64,000 nucleotides of DNA from Liquidambar formosana (lineage: Eukaryota; Streptophyta; Magnoliopsida; Saxifragales; Altingiaceae). A model generated the notes under the pieces. The model had not been told where the DNA came from and made no database searches. It worked only from the letters and a program-made list of their open reading frames with translations. Made by a program: the position numbers and the translations under genes. The DNA lies in the NCBI GenBank assembly GCA_039720395.1, contig CM077824.1:21619013-21683012 (forward strand), written 5' to 3'. Below are positions 1 to 11,428 of the stretch, in pieces (the stretch's first letter is position 1; the number at the start of each line of letters is the position of its first letter).

Positions 1-202
1 ATATATATATATATATCGGTTTTTTCGGTTTTTCGGTTTGGTTCGGTTTTTTTAAATTGAAAACCAAAACCAAACCAATTAAGTTCGGTTTTCTAAAATT
101 AAAACCATAACCGAACCTAATGACAAAAAACCAAACCAAACCGCCCGATTCGGTTTGGTTCGGTTTGGTTCTCGATTTTAACCAAAACCATTAACACCCC
201 TA
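1..202. mobile_element. Right end of a hAT-like inverted-repeat element
   Basis: After a TA run, the segment is made of GGTTCGGTTT / AACCAAACC motifs in both orientations and ends in CACCCCTA at 195-202. The same terminus closes the elements ending at 51107 and 58154. Sequence directly after it (from about 205) matches F-box 3' flank seen at 38128 and 43705, so the element was inserted into that flank. The left end lies outside the window. The hAT assignment rests only on the (T)AGGGGTG-type terminus. Confidence 0.45.
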
Positions 203-419
203 GTAGACACCATACTGCGTCTAAGAGCTATTTCACAGAAACAGAGCCCAATACGTACATCTCATCGACTAGATTCACCAAGATGAGGCAACCAACATGA
301 GCTATCTGTAATCAATCACAATCCCATAAAACATAAGATCCTTGAAGACGTCACAAACTACATCTGGTTCCTCCCCTTTCATGTACATGTATGTTGATTT
401 TGGATCATTGGGGCTTTGG

Positions 420-782
420 AAAAGGTAAGATGGCTACAACTCTTTGGAGATGTGCAGTGCTGGCCTGTTTTGGGTCATTTGGAAGGAAGGAATGCGAGAA
501 TTTTTAAGATAAATTTGAGGAGGTGGAAGATTTGTGGGATCGGGTATTCTCTTTAGCTTCTTTTGGCTTCGGTTTCCAAGGCATTTGCGGGAATTCCTCT
601 TTTTATATCATGGCAGGATGGAAAAAAATATGTGACTGATAGCTTTTTTAGTATTGTGGGGTTTTTTTTTCTTGTTTTGTTTTGTGTCTTGTTGAGTTTT
701 GGTAGGACTTCTTGTCCTCCTTGTTCATTTTTATTTTATTTAATAAGATTAGTTGTTGCTATCTCAAAAAAAAAAAAATAAA
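420..782 (+). mobile_element. LINE (L1-type) 3' end with poly(A) tail
   Basis: A 5'-truncated non-LTR retrotransposon remnant. Across shifting frames, translation gives pieces typical of the extreme C-terminus of plant LINE reverse transcriptases: a WKE-NARIFK-like stretch, then EEVEDLWDRVFSLASF, then VSKAFAGIPLF. A T-rich 3' UTR and an A-tract follow at 767-780. An internal TAA and frame changes show it is dead. No target-site duplication was resolved. Confidence 0.6.
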
Positions 783-1513
783 AATAATAAATTTCAGAGT
801 CGCTTCCTTTGCAATTTTGGCTGGTGCTCTTTCTTGTATCGCTTGCGTGTACAGGGGCCAATTTTGAGCCTTATTGCTAGTTTAATACAAGTCCATTATA
901 TTAAAATAATAATAATAATAAAATAAAGAAGACAGGATGAAAATAAAGGCAATTACTTCAACATGGGAAAGAAAAGGAAAATACTATACAATGAGATGGA
1001 TGATAAAGTTCAAGTCTAATATTAACCCTACAACAATCTACATAACCATACAGGATTCTAATGTCGTTCAAGAATAGGAATAGAAAATATCAAAATCTAA
1101 ATCCCAACATCACATATAGGCTGACAATTTGGGCGGGTTAGATGGGTTTGGGTTTAGGATAAATGGGTTGGGTTGGGTCATTAATAGGTTACGTAATTTG
1201 TTTCATTAATGGGTTAGGTTATGCCCAACCCAATTACTATGCAAACCCAAAATCAACTCGTAACTGACCCAATTATGACCCGATCCAGATTTAAACCCAA
1301 TCCATATATCACTAAAAATAAAAACCTTTAAACTAACCATATCCTCAACCCACGAGATCCACAATCAAGGTGAGACCTAAAATGCATTTTCTTAACGAAG
1401 TGGAACCACATCTGCTTGTTATTGCCAATTCACCAACCAACTCCATCTTCTTTTAAGTAAAATATATTCGCCTTTGCAAGAACTTCATCAAGTAAATTCA
1501 ATTGCCCAACAAC

Positions 1514-2639
1514 CTAATTTCCTTCGTTAAGTATAACGAGGCTCTCCATGTAGTAGGTACAAACTTCTAACAAATCTAGAAGATCACAGACTCGAAGATT
1601 CTTAACTTGCTGGACTCTTGGGTCATATGAAATTAGCACTCCATCAATACCTTTCAATACAACTTCACCATTCTTCAAAAAGCCTAACGGGTAAGAGAAA
1701 TCAACCCAACAGCCAAAAGTGAACTGTTTAGTCCAAGAGTCCGCTGCACCATACTCCTTCGTTACCCAGATATCCACCGCTCCTTCCCCCCTACTTCAAA
1801 ACAGACAAACAAAGAAAGCAACTCCTTCAGTACGGTGGCAGTCTTTTTTAGCACACAAACATCAAAGCAACACTTGGGGAGCTTTATTTCAGCGAATACC
1901 TCATTAGCCAAATCAAATGATAGGATAAATTCATAATAAGGATCTTCTTCCGTCTCCATACACGCCAACCAGTGAGCAACTCCATTCACAATTAGATCTA
2001 TCGGGTTATAATGGATCTCACACAGAACAACATTTTGAATCTCTTTCCAAGAATTCGTTCTTAACGAGTAAATCTCAACTTTAGGCGGAACTTTAGCGTG
2101 ATAGCCTCCACCGGGAGAACTACCACCACGATGATAAAGTAATTTTAGCACCCTGTAATCATTAATACGAGGAAGAAAGCAAAACGTAAGATACATGTGA
2201 GCTAAAAAGCCGCCACCGGGACGACGCACAGATGATTTAGGAAGGGTCTTGAACTTTCGAATGGAGGGGTTCCACAGATAAATATTGCTCTTATGACTCG
2301 AATTTCCGGAACAAGAGAGACAGAGCAACACATTACAGCACCCCTCTACAATTAAGCCCCCAAACGGTCTCTCGAATGGGGGTTCCAATTTCGTTTGCGG
2401 AGCAAACGTTTCATCACAATGCAGTGAGAAACTTTCGCGTTCAACTTACTATGCATGAGTACATACCCCTTATCATTTGCATAAGCTTGAGTGAGGTGGG
2501 GTGCAATAAAATTGGGATCAACTGACTAGAGAGTGTCAAAATTTGCATACGCACTTGATCGCATCAGAGATTTGACGAGCAATCGTGAGAGGATGTTGGT
2601 GATGATATCCCATGGCAGATCACCCGACATCGTTGCCAT
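1514..2639 (-). pseudogene. F-box protein pseudogene (F-box plus F-box-associated domain)
   Basis: This is a full-length but broken copy of the local F-box family. The first ATG (2637-2639) opens MATMSGDLPWDIITNILSRL followed by LVKSLMR. A one-base deletion just after LMR, where the intact paralogs read LMRFRCVCKSW, shifts the frame, and the paralogs' Trp codon is TGA in the correct frame. Reading resumes at DPNFI. From 2388 down to about 1762 a long open stretch carries the family motifs LWNPSIRKF, NDYRVLK, YSLRTNSWKEIQNVVLCE, VNGVAHWLA and ILSFDLANEVF. A second frameshift near 1765-1780 moves into the last segment (DIWVTKEYGAADSWTKQF ... YYMESLVILNEGN, stop at 1514). With at least three lesions, no F-box adaptor can be made. 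Confidence 0.88.
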
Positions 2640-2700
2640 TCCACTAGGGTTTTCTTCTATTTGAGTTGGGTGTAAAAGGGTTTAGGGTTTCTCATGTATT

Positions 2701-3204
2701 TGGCCCTCCTTCTCCTCTTTTATTTTTTTATTTTTTATTTTTTTTATGAATCAGGTGTTTTAGATCAGTTTGCACGTACCTCAATTATTGATCTTCTATA
2801 CCAATAATTTTGAAAGAGTAAATGTCCCTTAAGATTTGGGACAGTCGGTGATAAAATGAGAACAAAATGAAATGTGTCAGGATCCACGGTTGAGAGAATT
2901 CGCTTTTAGTGATCATTTCCCAAATTAATGCTAACAAAAGGATTTTATCTGTCAAACTTGCAACAAATGGAATTTTCAACTTTTAGAAATTGACTACGAG
3001 TTTCTTTTGTTTGGTATTACCTGGAAATTGATGACCAAAGGTAAAAGTTTCGTTCGCATAATATTACAATTTTTTTTTTTCCAAAATTTAGGAGGATGTT
3101 AAAAATAAAAAATAAAAAATAAAAATTAATTTTTTTTTCCAAGACAAAGAAAATGTGTCAAAGTGAGTTCAGATCAAATTTCATGGAGTAAAGACGACTT
3201 AACT
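2701..3204. other. Intergenic, no gene seen
   Basis: Low-complexity AT-rich DNA upstream of the F-box pseudogene, with T and A runs at 2720-2745 and 3068-3140. No coding potential or clear element boundary was found. Confidence 0.5.
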
Positions 3205-3683
3205 ATATGTTTTGGTAGAGAGAATGGAAAGGTGGAAAGAAGGAAACGTAGGAGGGATGGACTTTCCATTCCAGAAGAAGAAAATCTTTTTTCCTTCCTA
3301 TGTGTTTGGTTGGATGGATATAGATTAGAGGGAAAGATTGATTATTTCCTTCCAATGTGGTATAAGGAATGAATGAAAAGAATAAATATTAATTTTACTA
3401 TTTTGAATAAATATTAATTTTACTATTTTGCCCTCACATATATAATAGTGAATTGTTAATGAATAAATTTTTATAGGCATAAGGTTAAATGTTTCATTTA
3501 ATCAAAAAGTTCATTTCCCTCCTCTAATCCCCCAAAATTAGAGGGATGAGAAAAGTGAAAATGAGGGATTCCTTATCCTCCCTCCCCTTTTCCCCTCTAC
3601 CAAACACACCCACTTACCTTCCTTCCTCCCTTTTTCCCCTCCTTCCCTTTCCTTCCCTCTCCTTTCCCCCCTACCAAACATAG
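3205..3683. mobile_element. Purine/pyrimidine-rich inverted-repeat MITE
   Basis: The left end TATGTTTTGGTAGAG, followed by purine-rich GGAAAGG-type sequence, is mirrored by the right end, where CCTTTCCCC-type sequence runs into CTACCAAACATA. A nested second pair (GTGTGTTTGGT and ACCAAACACAC) occurs inside. The ends resemble the many plant MITEs that start with a TGTTTGGT motif. The target-site duplication is unclear, so no superfamily is given. Confidence 0.5.
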
Positions 3684-3699
3684 GTTAAAATACATTATT

Positions 3700-4813
3700 G
3701 AAAGGGGAGAGAGAGGTGGGTTTTAAAATAGTAATTAATGATTTTTTTTTTCTTTTCTAACAGGGGTATCCAAACCTTTAACCTAACTAATCCTTGGAAC
3801 ACAAATAAGGTCACCACCCATTTCGCATCAATTAATGCCTAGGATAAACCTGACTAGTGGTTGGCCTAAGAAGGAGTGAGAAGTTGAATTAAAGACTTTA
3901 TATTTCTTAAGGCGTATGTCTCAAAAACCAACTAATCCACCTCTTAACGTTATACACTAGTACGTTAATGATTACTCTATTTTCTTAGGGTGATTTTTTT
4001 AGCCTATGAATATATAGTCTTAGATGGATTTTTTTTTTCTCTTCTATCCAAGATAACATAGCCTAAACATATGAGGTGAAGGTACCTAAGTACCCAAATA
4101 CCTAAGTACCTAAATGTACAGTAATATTTAACCCACCCTAAACACACACAGTGGCATGATCAAGGTAGAATCTAAGCACACACTCAAAAGGGCCTAACCT
4201 TTGAGGAGTTAAATAGTGCTTATTGGTAAATACAAGCCAAGGCCACAAGACCATAGAGATTTTTCTTTTTTTTTTTTTGGATCGCACATTGCATGGCATG
4301 AATGAATATAGAGGTGGTGAAATAATACATAAAACTGATAGGTACGTCACACTTCAAAAGCCTATGCAACTTTTAGAGGTGCGAAACCTTACTTATATAC
4401 TACTCCTAACACCTAACTTACTGGATGTGGGACAAGGTCCTAACCTAACATAAGATTCTTTCTTTCTTTTTTCTTTAAGGTAAAATAGAAAAATGAAAAA
4501 GTCACAAGACCACATATCAGGATAACTAAATAGAAATAATAAAGTAGCAAATAAGACTTATAGGTATGCCACACTTAAAAGCCTAGGTGACTTTTAATTG
4601 TTTACGGGAGTGTGTTGTTTGTAAAGGTAATCAGAAGGGGCTATTTTGGTCTAGGTGAAGGTCATTACGGGGCTTTAGAAAAGGATATAGTAAACCATTG
4701 TCCATTAACAAATACCTTTTGTCATCATCAGATAAATATTTTTTTCAATTAGTTTAAAATTTGAGAAATGTTATGTGGAAGCTTATCTTGGAGTGCCAAT
4801 AATATTTCTTAAA
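3700..4813. other. Intergenic, no gene seen
   Basis: AT-rich DNA with a short local repeat: the blocks TAGGTACG/TATGCCACACTT...AAAGCCTA recur at about 4338-4365 and 4561-4586, and ACCTAAGTACC-type iterations lie at 4084-4115. No gene is recognised. Confidence 0.45.
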
Positions 4814-5865
4814 TCTATACTACCTATAAAAAAATGAATGTAAGAAAAACTTTTGATTGACTAATATACCTTTATTTTAATTTTTAAATACACAACTACC
4901 CACCCTTCTGCATATATAGGAAATATAGCAATATGGAAACTATAATTCTAAAGTACATACCTTAATATATTCTAAATACATACCTTAATATATAAAACAC
5001 AAATAGGAATTCAAAGGAAACCCTAAATCAAATACTTCATTTAATACTATACATATAATACTAAAGCACGTTGACTTCGTATTTCCCTCTTCCTCTCATT
5101 CTCTAGCAAATGAGAATGGCCTGTTAGAGGCACACCTACTTCCCAGCGCAGTCACCAACTAAATATCCACATCATGGAGACGATACCGGATCTTAAGGGG
5201 CTGTTGCGTGAGTGTTTTATACTTTTATTATGTATTTCTTGAAATTTGGTGAGAATTCATATAATGCTGAATTTGTTTGTCGTTGGGGGTGGTTGTTTTT
5301 GAGGATTTTGGGTAGATTAGGAAAACTCTTGATTGTATTTTGATTGTAACGTGGAAATTGTTGGAATGAGTCATATATGTATATGATAATTATTATTATT
5401 ATTTTGCTTGAATTTGGTTGTTGATGGGAAGGGAGGGGGAAAAGAAAAAGGAAAAAAAACAAAGAAACGAGGAAAAAAAATAAAATGAAAATCTCGATCT
5501 CCACTCTTTTTTAAATCTCTAAGTGAACAAAAAAAAAAAAATGTAAATGATGATACCATATAAAAATAAAATTGAGAATTTTTTTATAGAAAAAGTAAGA
5601 AAAACTATATTATGAGGGATCAATTTCACTTATTAAAAAAATAAATTAAATAATATTTAAAAGCATCAAAAATATAAAATATAGAAAATAAAAATAAAAG
5701 AATTATGTTTGCTACTTCCCTTTGGAATGCACATCTCAAATTGAAGTAGCAAATTGCCACAATCCACATAAGGTAGCAAAATACAGATTCGTTACTTTTT
5801 TTTTTTTTTTTTTTGGCTACCTCCCTCAAAGATGCTCTTGTATCACATATTAAATTAATATTATA
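4814..5865 (+). mobile_element. Helitron 5' end and body (truncated or nested)
   Basis: It begins TCTATACTACCTATAAAA, the same 5' terminus as the Helitron-like elements at 5866 and 63130, followed by the family-wide AAAAACTTTTGATTGACTAA block. No separate 3' hairpin was found before the next Helitron start at 5866, so it is truncated or interrupted. The interior near 5080-5210 looks gene-like: a CT-rich leader, then an ATG at 5174 with a short open reading and a GTGAGT donor-like site. This could be a captured exon. Confidence 0.45.
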
Positions 5866-6300
5866 TCTATACTACCTATAAAAGTTTATACTTTAGAAAC
5901 ACTTTTGATTGACCATTACATCTTTATTTTAAATTTTAAATTTTAAAATATTATTTGCCTCCCATATTTAACCAATTAAAGAATGTTTATTGTCTAGCAA
6001 AAAAGAAGGAAAAAAGATAACACAATTATGTTCACTTCATAAATTCTATATAGCCTCCACTACTATGCATGTGTTCTAGCTAACTTTTTATTCCTACCAT
6101 AACTCCTAACAATTGAAAGAATTTTGACTTATTGTGTTGAGCGTTTATTCTAATAAGTTAAATTAACACAAAAGTAACAAATAATTAGATTTTCATGTTC
6201 AATATATATATATATATATAGATATAGATATAGAATTTATAAATTTTTTTATTTAAATAATATTCATGTGCAACGCACGTGTACCCATATATATATATAG
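5866..6300 (+). mobile_element. Non-autonomous Helitron
   Basis: The 5' end TCTATACTACC follows an A. The 3' part carries CATGTGCAACGCACGTG at about 6266-6282, a short stem-loop (GTGC-AAC-GCAC), followed after AT-rich sequence by a degenerate CTAG-like end. No helicase coding is present. Confidence 0.55.
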
Positions 6301-7706
6301 ATATATTAATTATAAAAAGTTGAATGTGAGAAAAACTTTGATTGACTAATATACCCTTATTTTAAATTTTAAATATACAATTACCCTTCTACACATATAG
6401 GAAATATAAAAATATAAAACACATACATAAATAAGAATTCTAAGGGAACTATAATTCATATAAATAATAAAACCCAGAATTATAAGTTAACTCTATTTCA
6501 TAAGATATATCATCTATTCATTAACAATGGGATTCTAAATTCTACTTTTTCCATTAACAATAGCTTCAACCTATTTTAATAGAGCCTTCATCTTCTTTTC
6601 TTTTTCGAAATATAGGGTTTTAGGGTTTGTTCTAATTGCTATAGAAAATACTGTTTTCCATGTGGGTCAAGTACTTTATATATTTCTGTAACTTTGGTTC
6701 TCCTACCTCTATTCTTACTGAATACCCTACCTACAAGATTCCTTGCAAACGCAGTACGGTTCTATTTTAGTTCTGTTAGATATTATTACTTTTGAGTATT
6801 TTTTTTATTTTATTTTTTTGGTGTAAGTTTTTGACAAATCGTGATTCACAAATATTTTATGAGGATACCTTTTTTTTTATTTAATTATTTATTTTTGGAG
6901 TTGGTTTGTTTTCTCACATAGAATCTTTTATTAAATATAATATAATAAAACCGAATGAGGTTCCTAAACTATCAAAATTGGCATTAAGAAAACCAAATCC
7001 TATATGTAATGATGTTAAAAATTCTACCTTATTTGGTCAATAGAGCATATCATCTCAACAAAGGACAACCCAGGAGGATTCCCATGTTTTAGTAAGCACA
7101 TTTTTCATTGAGAAAATTTTAAAAATAAGTATACTTATCATAATTTCATTTAATTTTTTATATTATAAAAAAATTTTATAAAAAAAACCCAACTTCCCCA
7201 CTCATAGAATAATATTTTCAATGAGTTTGATGACATTTATTTTAATTTATTTTATTTTTTTTTGAATTTAAACACGGTGTTATTTGTTCAATTTATTTAT
7301 GAAATAATTTTTTTAAAAAATTATTACTCTTTGAAATAAGTACATAACTAGGTTAGTTGCCAAACAAGTTCGAAAAAAAAGGGTTAAACTATTTAGCTTT
7401 TTCCTTACAAAAATAAACATATATATACATATACACACCGACAAAGCCATGAGAAATATCCTTTTGATAGGCAAATGTACAACTGAAATTTACATATATT
7501 TTTTATATTTATTTAAGTTATTGATGGCACATTTAATTAATTTATTAGTTTTGGCACTGATTTTTTTTTTTCTTTTCCATCACGAAAATCTCTTATTTAA
7601 AAGACAATTTATATGGTCCACTTTAGCATAAATTTGTATACCATTGATGAAATATTTATTTTATAATGCAAAATATTCACGTGCAACGCACGTGAGTACC
7701 AAATAG
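6301..7706 (+). mobile_element. Non-autonomous Helitron, directly after the preceding one
   Basis: The start region (ATTATAAAAAGTTGAATGTGAG, then AAAAACTTTGATTGACTAATATACCC) matches the 5' block of the neighbouring Helitrons. The 3' end has a perfect 7-bp stem CACGTGC, loop AAC, stem GCACGTG at 7678-7694, with AAATAG just downstream as a degenerate CTAG terminus. There are no convincing ORFs, and the exact 5' base is uncertain. Confidence 0.5.
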
Positions 7707-7749
7707 TTTAATGAAAAGTGTGATCTCTACATGATTAATATACACTCAA

Positions 7750-7870
7750 ATCACCATCGGCCTTGTTTAAGTGGTGTCTCTCCCTCATTATAAGAGAGAC
7801 GTTACAGATTTAAAACTTGATCCCTTTTTAGAACAAAGGGGTAACTGCGATTTGGGTTCTTTTATTGCTT
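7750..7870. repeat. Possible SINE-like fragment
   Basis: CCTTGTTTAAGTGG, then about 50 bp later TTAAAACTTGATCCC, are loosely A-box/B-box spaced, followed by AT-rich DNA. Neither box is good enough to claim Pol III activity. Confidence 0.2.
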
Positions 7871-8248
7871 GTCTAAATAATAAAAAAGAAAATAAAAGAA
7901 AATACACTCAACCAATAATCAAATCATTTTAAATTTTCTCATAAAAGATTTTAAAAATATTGTTAAATTTCCCAATTTTTTAAATTTTCTTTACTCAATT
8001 CCTCAGGTATCCATGAACATCCCATAAAATTTGAAATTTTTGTTAGGGTAACTCAAAACTAATTCACTTCCTAAACATTCCTTTCGTTTTTTTGTTAAAG
8101 TTTTTAGCTCTTGTTATGCTCTGGGATGTACTAGTTTTTATTATTCAATGAATTTCTAGCCTTTTACCCAAATAAAAATTTTAAAAATAAAAATAAAAAA
8201 TCATAATTCTCATCATTGCATTTCAATGGTTGCACTAATTAAAACAGT

Positions 8249-8460
8249 GGTCATGTTTGTTTAAATGGAAGGGAATGGATAAAATAGAATCACATTCTAA
8301 TTAATTCTAAATAGCATGTTTAGATGACATAATTAAAATGGGAATGGAATTAAACAGTGTGCTTGAACAGTTATTTTAAATCCCTTTTATTTCAGACTAC
8401 TTCAAGCATGGAATCAAATTCCATTCTCATCCATTCCATTCCAGCTAAACAAACATGGCC
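8249..8460. mobile_element. 212-bp MITE with about 32-bp terminal inverted repeats
   Basis: The left end GGTCATGTTTGTTTAAATGG and the reverse complement of the right end GGCCATGTTTGTTTAGCTGG continue into matching GGAATGGAT for about 32 bp with a few mismatches. The interior is AT-rich and non-coding. It is PIF/hAT-like by the GTTTGTTTA motif; no clear target-site duplication. Confidence 0.55.
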
Positions 8461-9490
8461 TAGGGAAGCTGAAAACTTTAAACAAAAGAAGACAATCTTT
8501 TCCCAAGCAGAAAATATTGAAAGACAACCATTCACGCCACCTTGAGTAGCTTCTCCCCTGCCGTTATAGGTAGAAGGGGAAAAAAAAAAAATTTACTCTC
8601 AAGGATGACAGAGACCACGATGCATGCTAAATTTGTAACACAAGACAAAAATGGTTGAAACCCTTCAACCTGTAATGCTGAAAAATTCTTCAGTGTAAAC
8701 CAAATTAAGAAAACATTACCTGTGTGGAACTTTAGGGAAAGATTAATATTATAAACAAACAGGAAAGGAAAACCAAAATCCACATTGGTAATTACATGGA
8801 TCAACTAGAGGAAAGGGCTTGGATGAGACCAGAGCAATAATGGAAAACAATATAAGCACATTTAACAAAACTTGTACTTGATATTATACACAGGAATCTT
8901 CATGAACAAATCACTCCAGTTCAGGCTGCTAGTTTTGAGAATAGGTGCAAATGCACTCGCACCAACTACACTGCTAGGACCTCATTTAACTGCAGTTACA
9001 ACCTTGATTAATATGAAGAGGAAAATAGAAAAACAAAAGTGTATTTAATATGAAAATGGAGGATAAATTCATGTATAAAAAACAAGACGTATTTTTCAAA
9101 GCTCAAGACTAAGCCCCAGTCTAGACCAATTTACAATGGACAGATGTGGTATAAACTTTAAAGAATAAGTGCCCTTGTCATTTGCTGATAAAAAGTGGGG
9201 AAAAAACAAGCTTTATCGAAGATAATTGTAGACATCACATATCTCTTAAGACAGTACACCTCTGAATTTTTTACCGACATGTGCAAATTGGATTTAGTTT
9301 AACGTAGTGCAATCATATTAACATGGAGAAAGAGAGGAATTAATGATGGGATCAAAAATGATTTAGCTCAACTATAATTATGTATTTTGAGGTCAAAACA
9401 AGAAGGCAATGAGGTAAGAGTGTCTCCACCAACCACTTATTTCTAAGGTCTTAGACATCCAGCTTGGTAGCCAACTAAAACAATTACCAC

Positions 9491-9521
<31 letters not shown>

Positions 9522-10369
9522 TATAACTTGCAGCAAAAACATATAGCAATAAGGAAAGAAGCACAAGCACTTTTGAAATTCCCATCTTTGATACTTGATG
9601 CCAAATACATGAATCCTCCTCATGAATGTCACTTTAGTGTACACTTGGTACTAAGCAAAAATTAATACCAGTTGTATGTATTAAGTCCATGCTACCTCCT
9701 TGATCACAAACAATCACTAGAGCTTAGGAGGTTAATTACCAAGGATTGTTAGCGTCAAGTAAAGAGCTAAATGCAGTGACAGCAGTTACACTAAGTCCTC
9801 TTTACTAGCACTTGTAACATTGAACAATAACACAAAGAAGAAAAGGAAGGAAAAGGAAGTGCATATTTTACTTTGAAATGGTGAAAGCTAGAGAATAGAA
9901 ACATTTGTTACAACGGGACAGGAGACTGGCAACTTAAGGATTTATTTGTAAAAAATCAACTGTACTAAACTTCCAGATTTCCAATATTCCACTATAACAA
10001 TAAATAGCTGTCAGTTTTTGCAGGAAATAACTTAAATGAAAACATAGTTTGAGATGGATAATTTTCTTAACATCAAGTCTAATATCAATCTGCATCAACC
10101 TAAAATGAACAGTCAATATCTCCAGAACATGTGAGAATAGAAACCTTTTATCAAAATGAACAATGCCAGCATCAAATATCACCTAAGGTTGAAAAACCTT
10201 CAAAAAAAATCCCCATCCGCATCCCATGGATCCATAATCAAGTTGAGACCTAAAATGGATTCACTTAATGCAATCACATCCCTGCTTGTTACAACCAATT
10301 TGCCACTTAACTCCATCATCTTCTTTAAGTAGTACATTTGCCTTTGTAAGTAACTCCATAAAGTAAATT

Positions 10370-10541
10370 CGGGAATTACAGATAGGTCTGGCTATGGGCA
10401 AATAATTACAGTTCAATTACAGTTCAATTACAGTTGGTAGTTATTCTTAGTTACGTTAGTAGTCATTTACTAGTAAGTTAGTAATCATTTGCATCGAACT
10501 GTAATTGTTTGCCCATACCTGGACCTATCTGTATTTCCCCC
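10370..10541. mobile_element. 172-bp Mutator-type MITE with 9-bp target-site duplication
   Basis: AAGTAAATT occurs at 10361-10369 and again at 10542-10550, exactly flanking the element. The ends form an inverted repeat of about 43 bp with roughly five mismatches (left GGGAATTACAGATAGGT, right reverse complement GGGAAATACAGATAGGT). The paralogous F-box flanks at 1493-1500 and 44569-44580 read AAGTAAATTCAATTGCCCAAC without interruption and show the empty site. A 9-bp duplication and long terminal repeats are diagnostic of the Mutator superfamily. Confidence 0.85.
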
Positions 10542-10551
10542 AAGTAAATTT

Positions 10552-11182
10552 GACTTCCCCACAACCTAATTTTCTTCATTAAGTGAACTAGACTCTCCAT
10601 GTAGTAGGTAAATACATCTAACCATCTTGGAATGCTAGGAATACGAAAATACTTGGCTTGCTGGACTTTTAGGTCATACAAAACAAGACTAACAAGATTA
10701 AGCTTATTCGCTGATTGTATGTATACTCATTAGTTCAAGACTCTGGCACACCATATTCCTTCATTACGCATATATTGACATGTTGCATCCCCCTTCTTTA
10801 GAATAGAGAAATAAAGCAAGCAAGTCCTTCAACACCGTTTCAGACTTGTACCCAACCATCACAATAACATTCTCAGAACTTTATTTATCCAAATACCTCA
10901 TTATCCATATCAAAGGATAAGATGAGTTCATAATGATGATCCCCCGCAACACACACACACATGAACAACTCCATTGAAAACTGAGTACTTCAAATTACAA
11001 TTGATCATGCAAGGATCAACATTTTGAATATCTTTCTAAGAATTTAATCTAAGTGAGTAACCCTCAACTTTGGGTAAGGAAGCCCCCATGCATGCGAACA
11101 AATAGAAAGGCCATGGGCACTTCTGGGAAAACAAACTTTACCACCCTATGGTCAATAATCTGAGGGAAAAACCCAAATGATG
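10552..11182 (-). pseudogene. F-box gene relic (C-terminal part only)
   Basis: Decayed 3' half of a local F-box gene. Readable pieces on the minus strand are YDLKVQQAKYF, WLDVFTYYMESLVHL and, further upstream, sequence matching SLRTNSWKEIQNV and ND(Y/H)RVVKF of the intact paralogs, all with frameshifts. The paralogs' terminal LNEGN-stop reads through here because of a frame change. Homology stops at about 11182, so the F-box domain itself is missing. Beyond it lies a PPR pseudogene. Confidence 0.75.
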
Positions 11183-11428
11183 AAAGAGTATCACATTGGT
11201 ATTTTATGAAAGATTCAAGGGTAAGGACAAAACACACATTTCTATTGATTAACAGAGTAATATCCGGATTGGTGCTTTACAGTGGTTTGCAGTTAAGAAG
11301 ACTAGAGATGGTTAAGCAAATGGGGTTGCCTGTAAAATTTGCTCATGCAATGTTGTGAAGCAAAAGCAACTAGCACAACCACCTGCATCAAAGTAATCAC
11401 CAATAAAAACATATATTATCATATATTA

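Larger units (their letters stand above)
204..2700 (-). repeat. F-box duplicon, unit I
   Basis: Minus-strand duplicated unit made of a broken F-box gene plus its 3' flank. The distal flank (about 205-390: the ACACCATAC block and the ATGAGGCAACCAACATGA block) recurs at 38128-38260 and 43699-43830 in the units of intact F-box genes. A LINE 3' end has been inserted at about 420-782. The flank around 940-1100 resembles the segment 0.4-0.6 kb downstream of the other F-box stop codons. Shared non-coding flank points to segmental duplication rather than retroposition. Confidence 0.6.
9210..11182 (-). repeat. F-box duplicon, unit II
   Basis: The distal flank AAGATAATTGTAGACATCACAT (9219 onward) and the block at 9405-9490 (GACATCCAGCTTGGTAGCCAACT) recur at 37437/37540-37630, 42829/43107-43194 and 58673/59626-59690. 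The F-box part is a relic (10552-11182) interrupted in its 3' end by a Mutator-type MITE. A (TA)n tract lies at 9505-9524. Confidence 0.6.

Noticed and set aside
5217..5829. Minus-strand ORFs rich in Phe, Ile and Lys
   Set aside because: They arise from A/T-rich low-complexity DNA inside Helitron sequence and show no domain.
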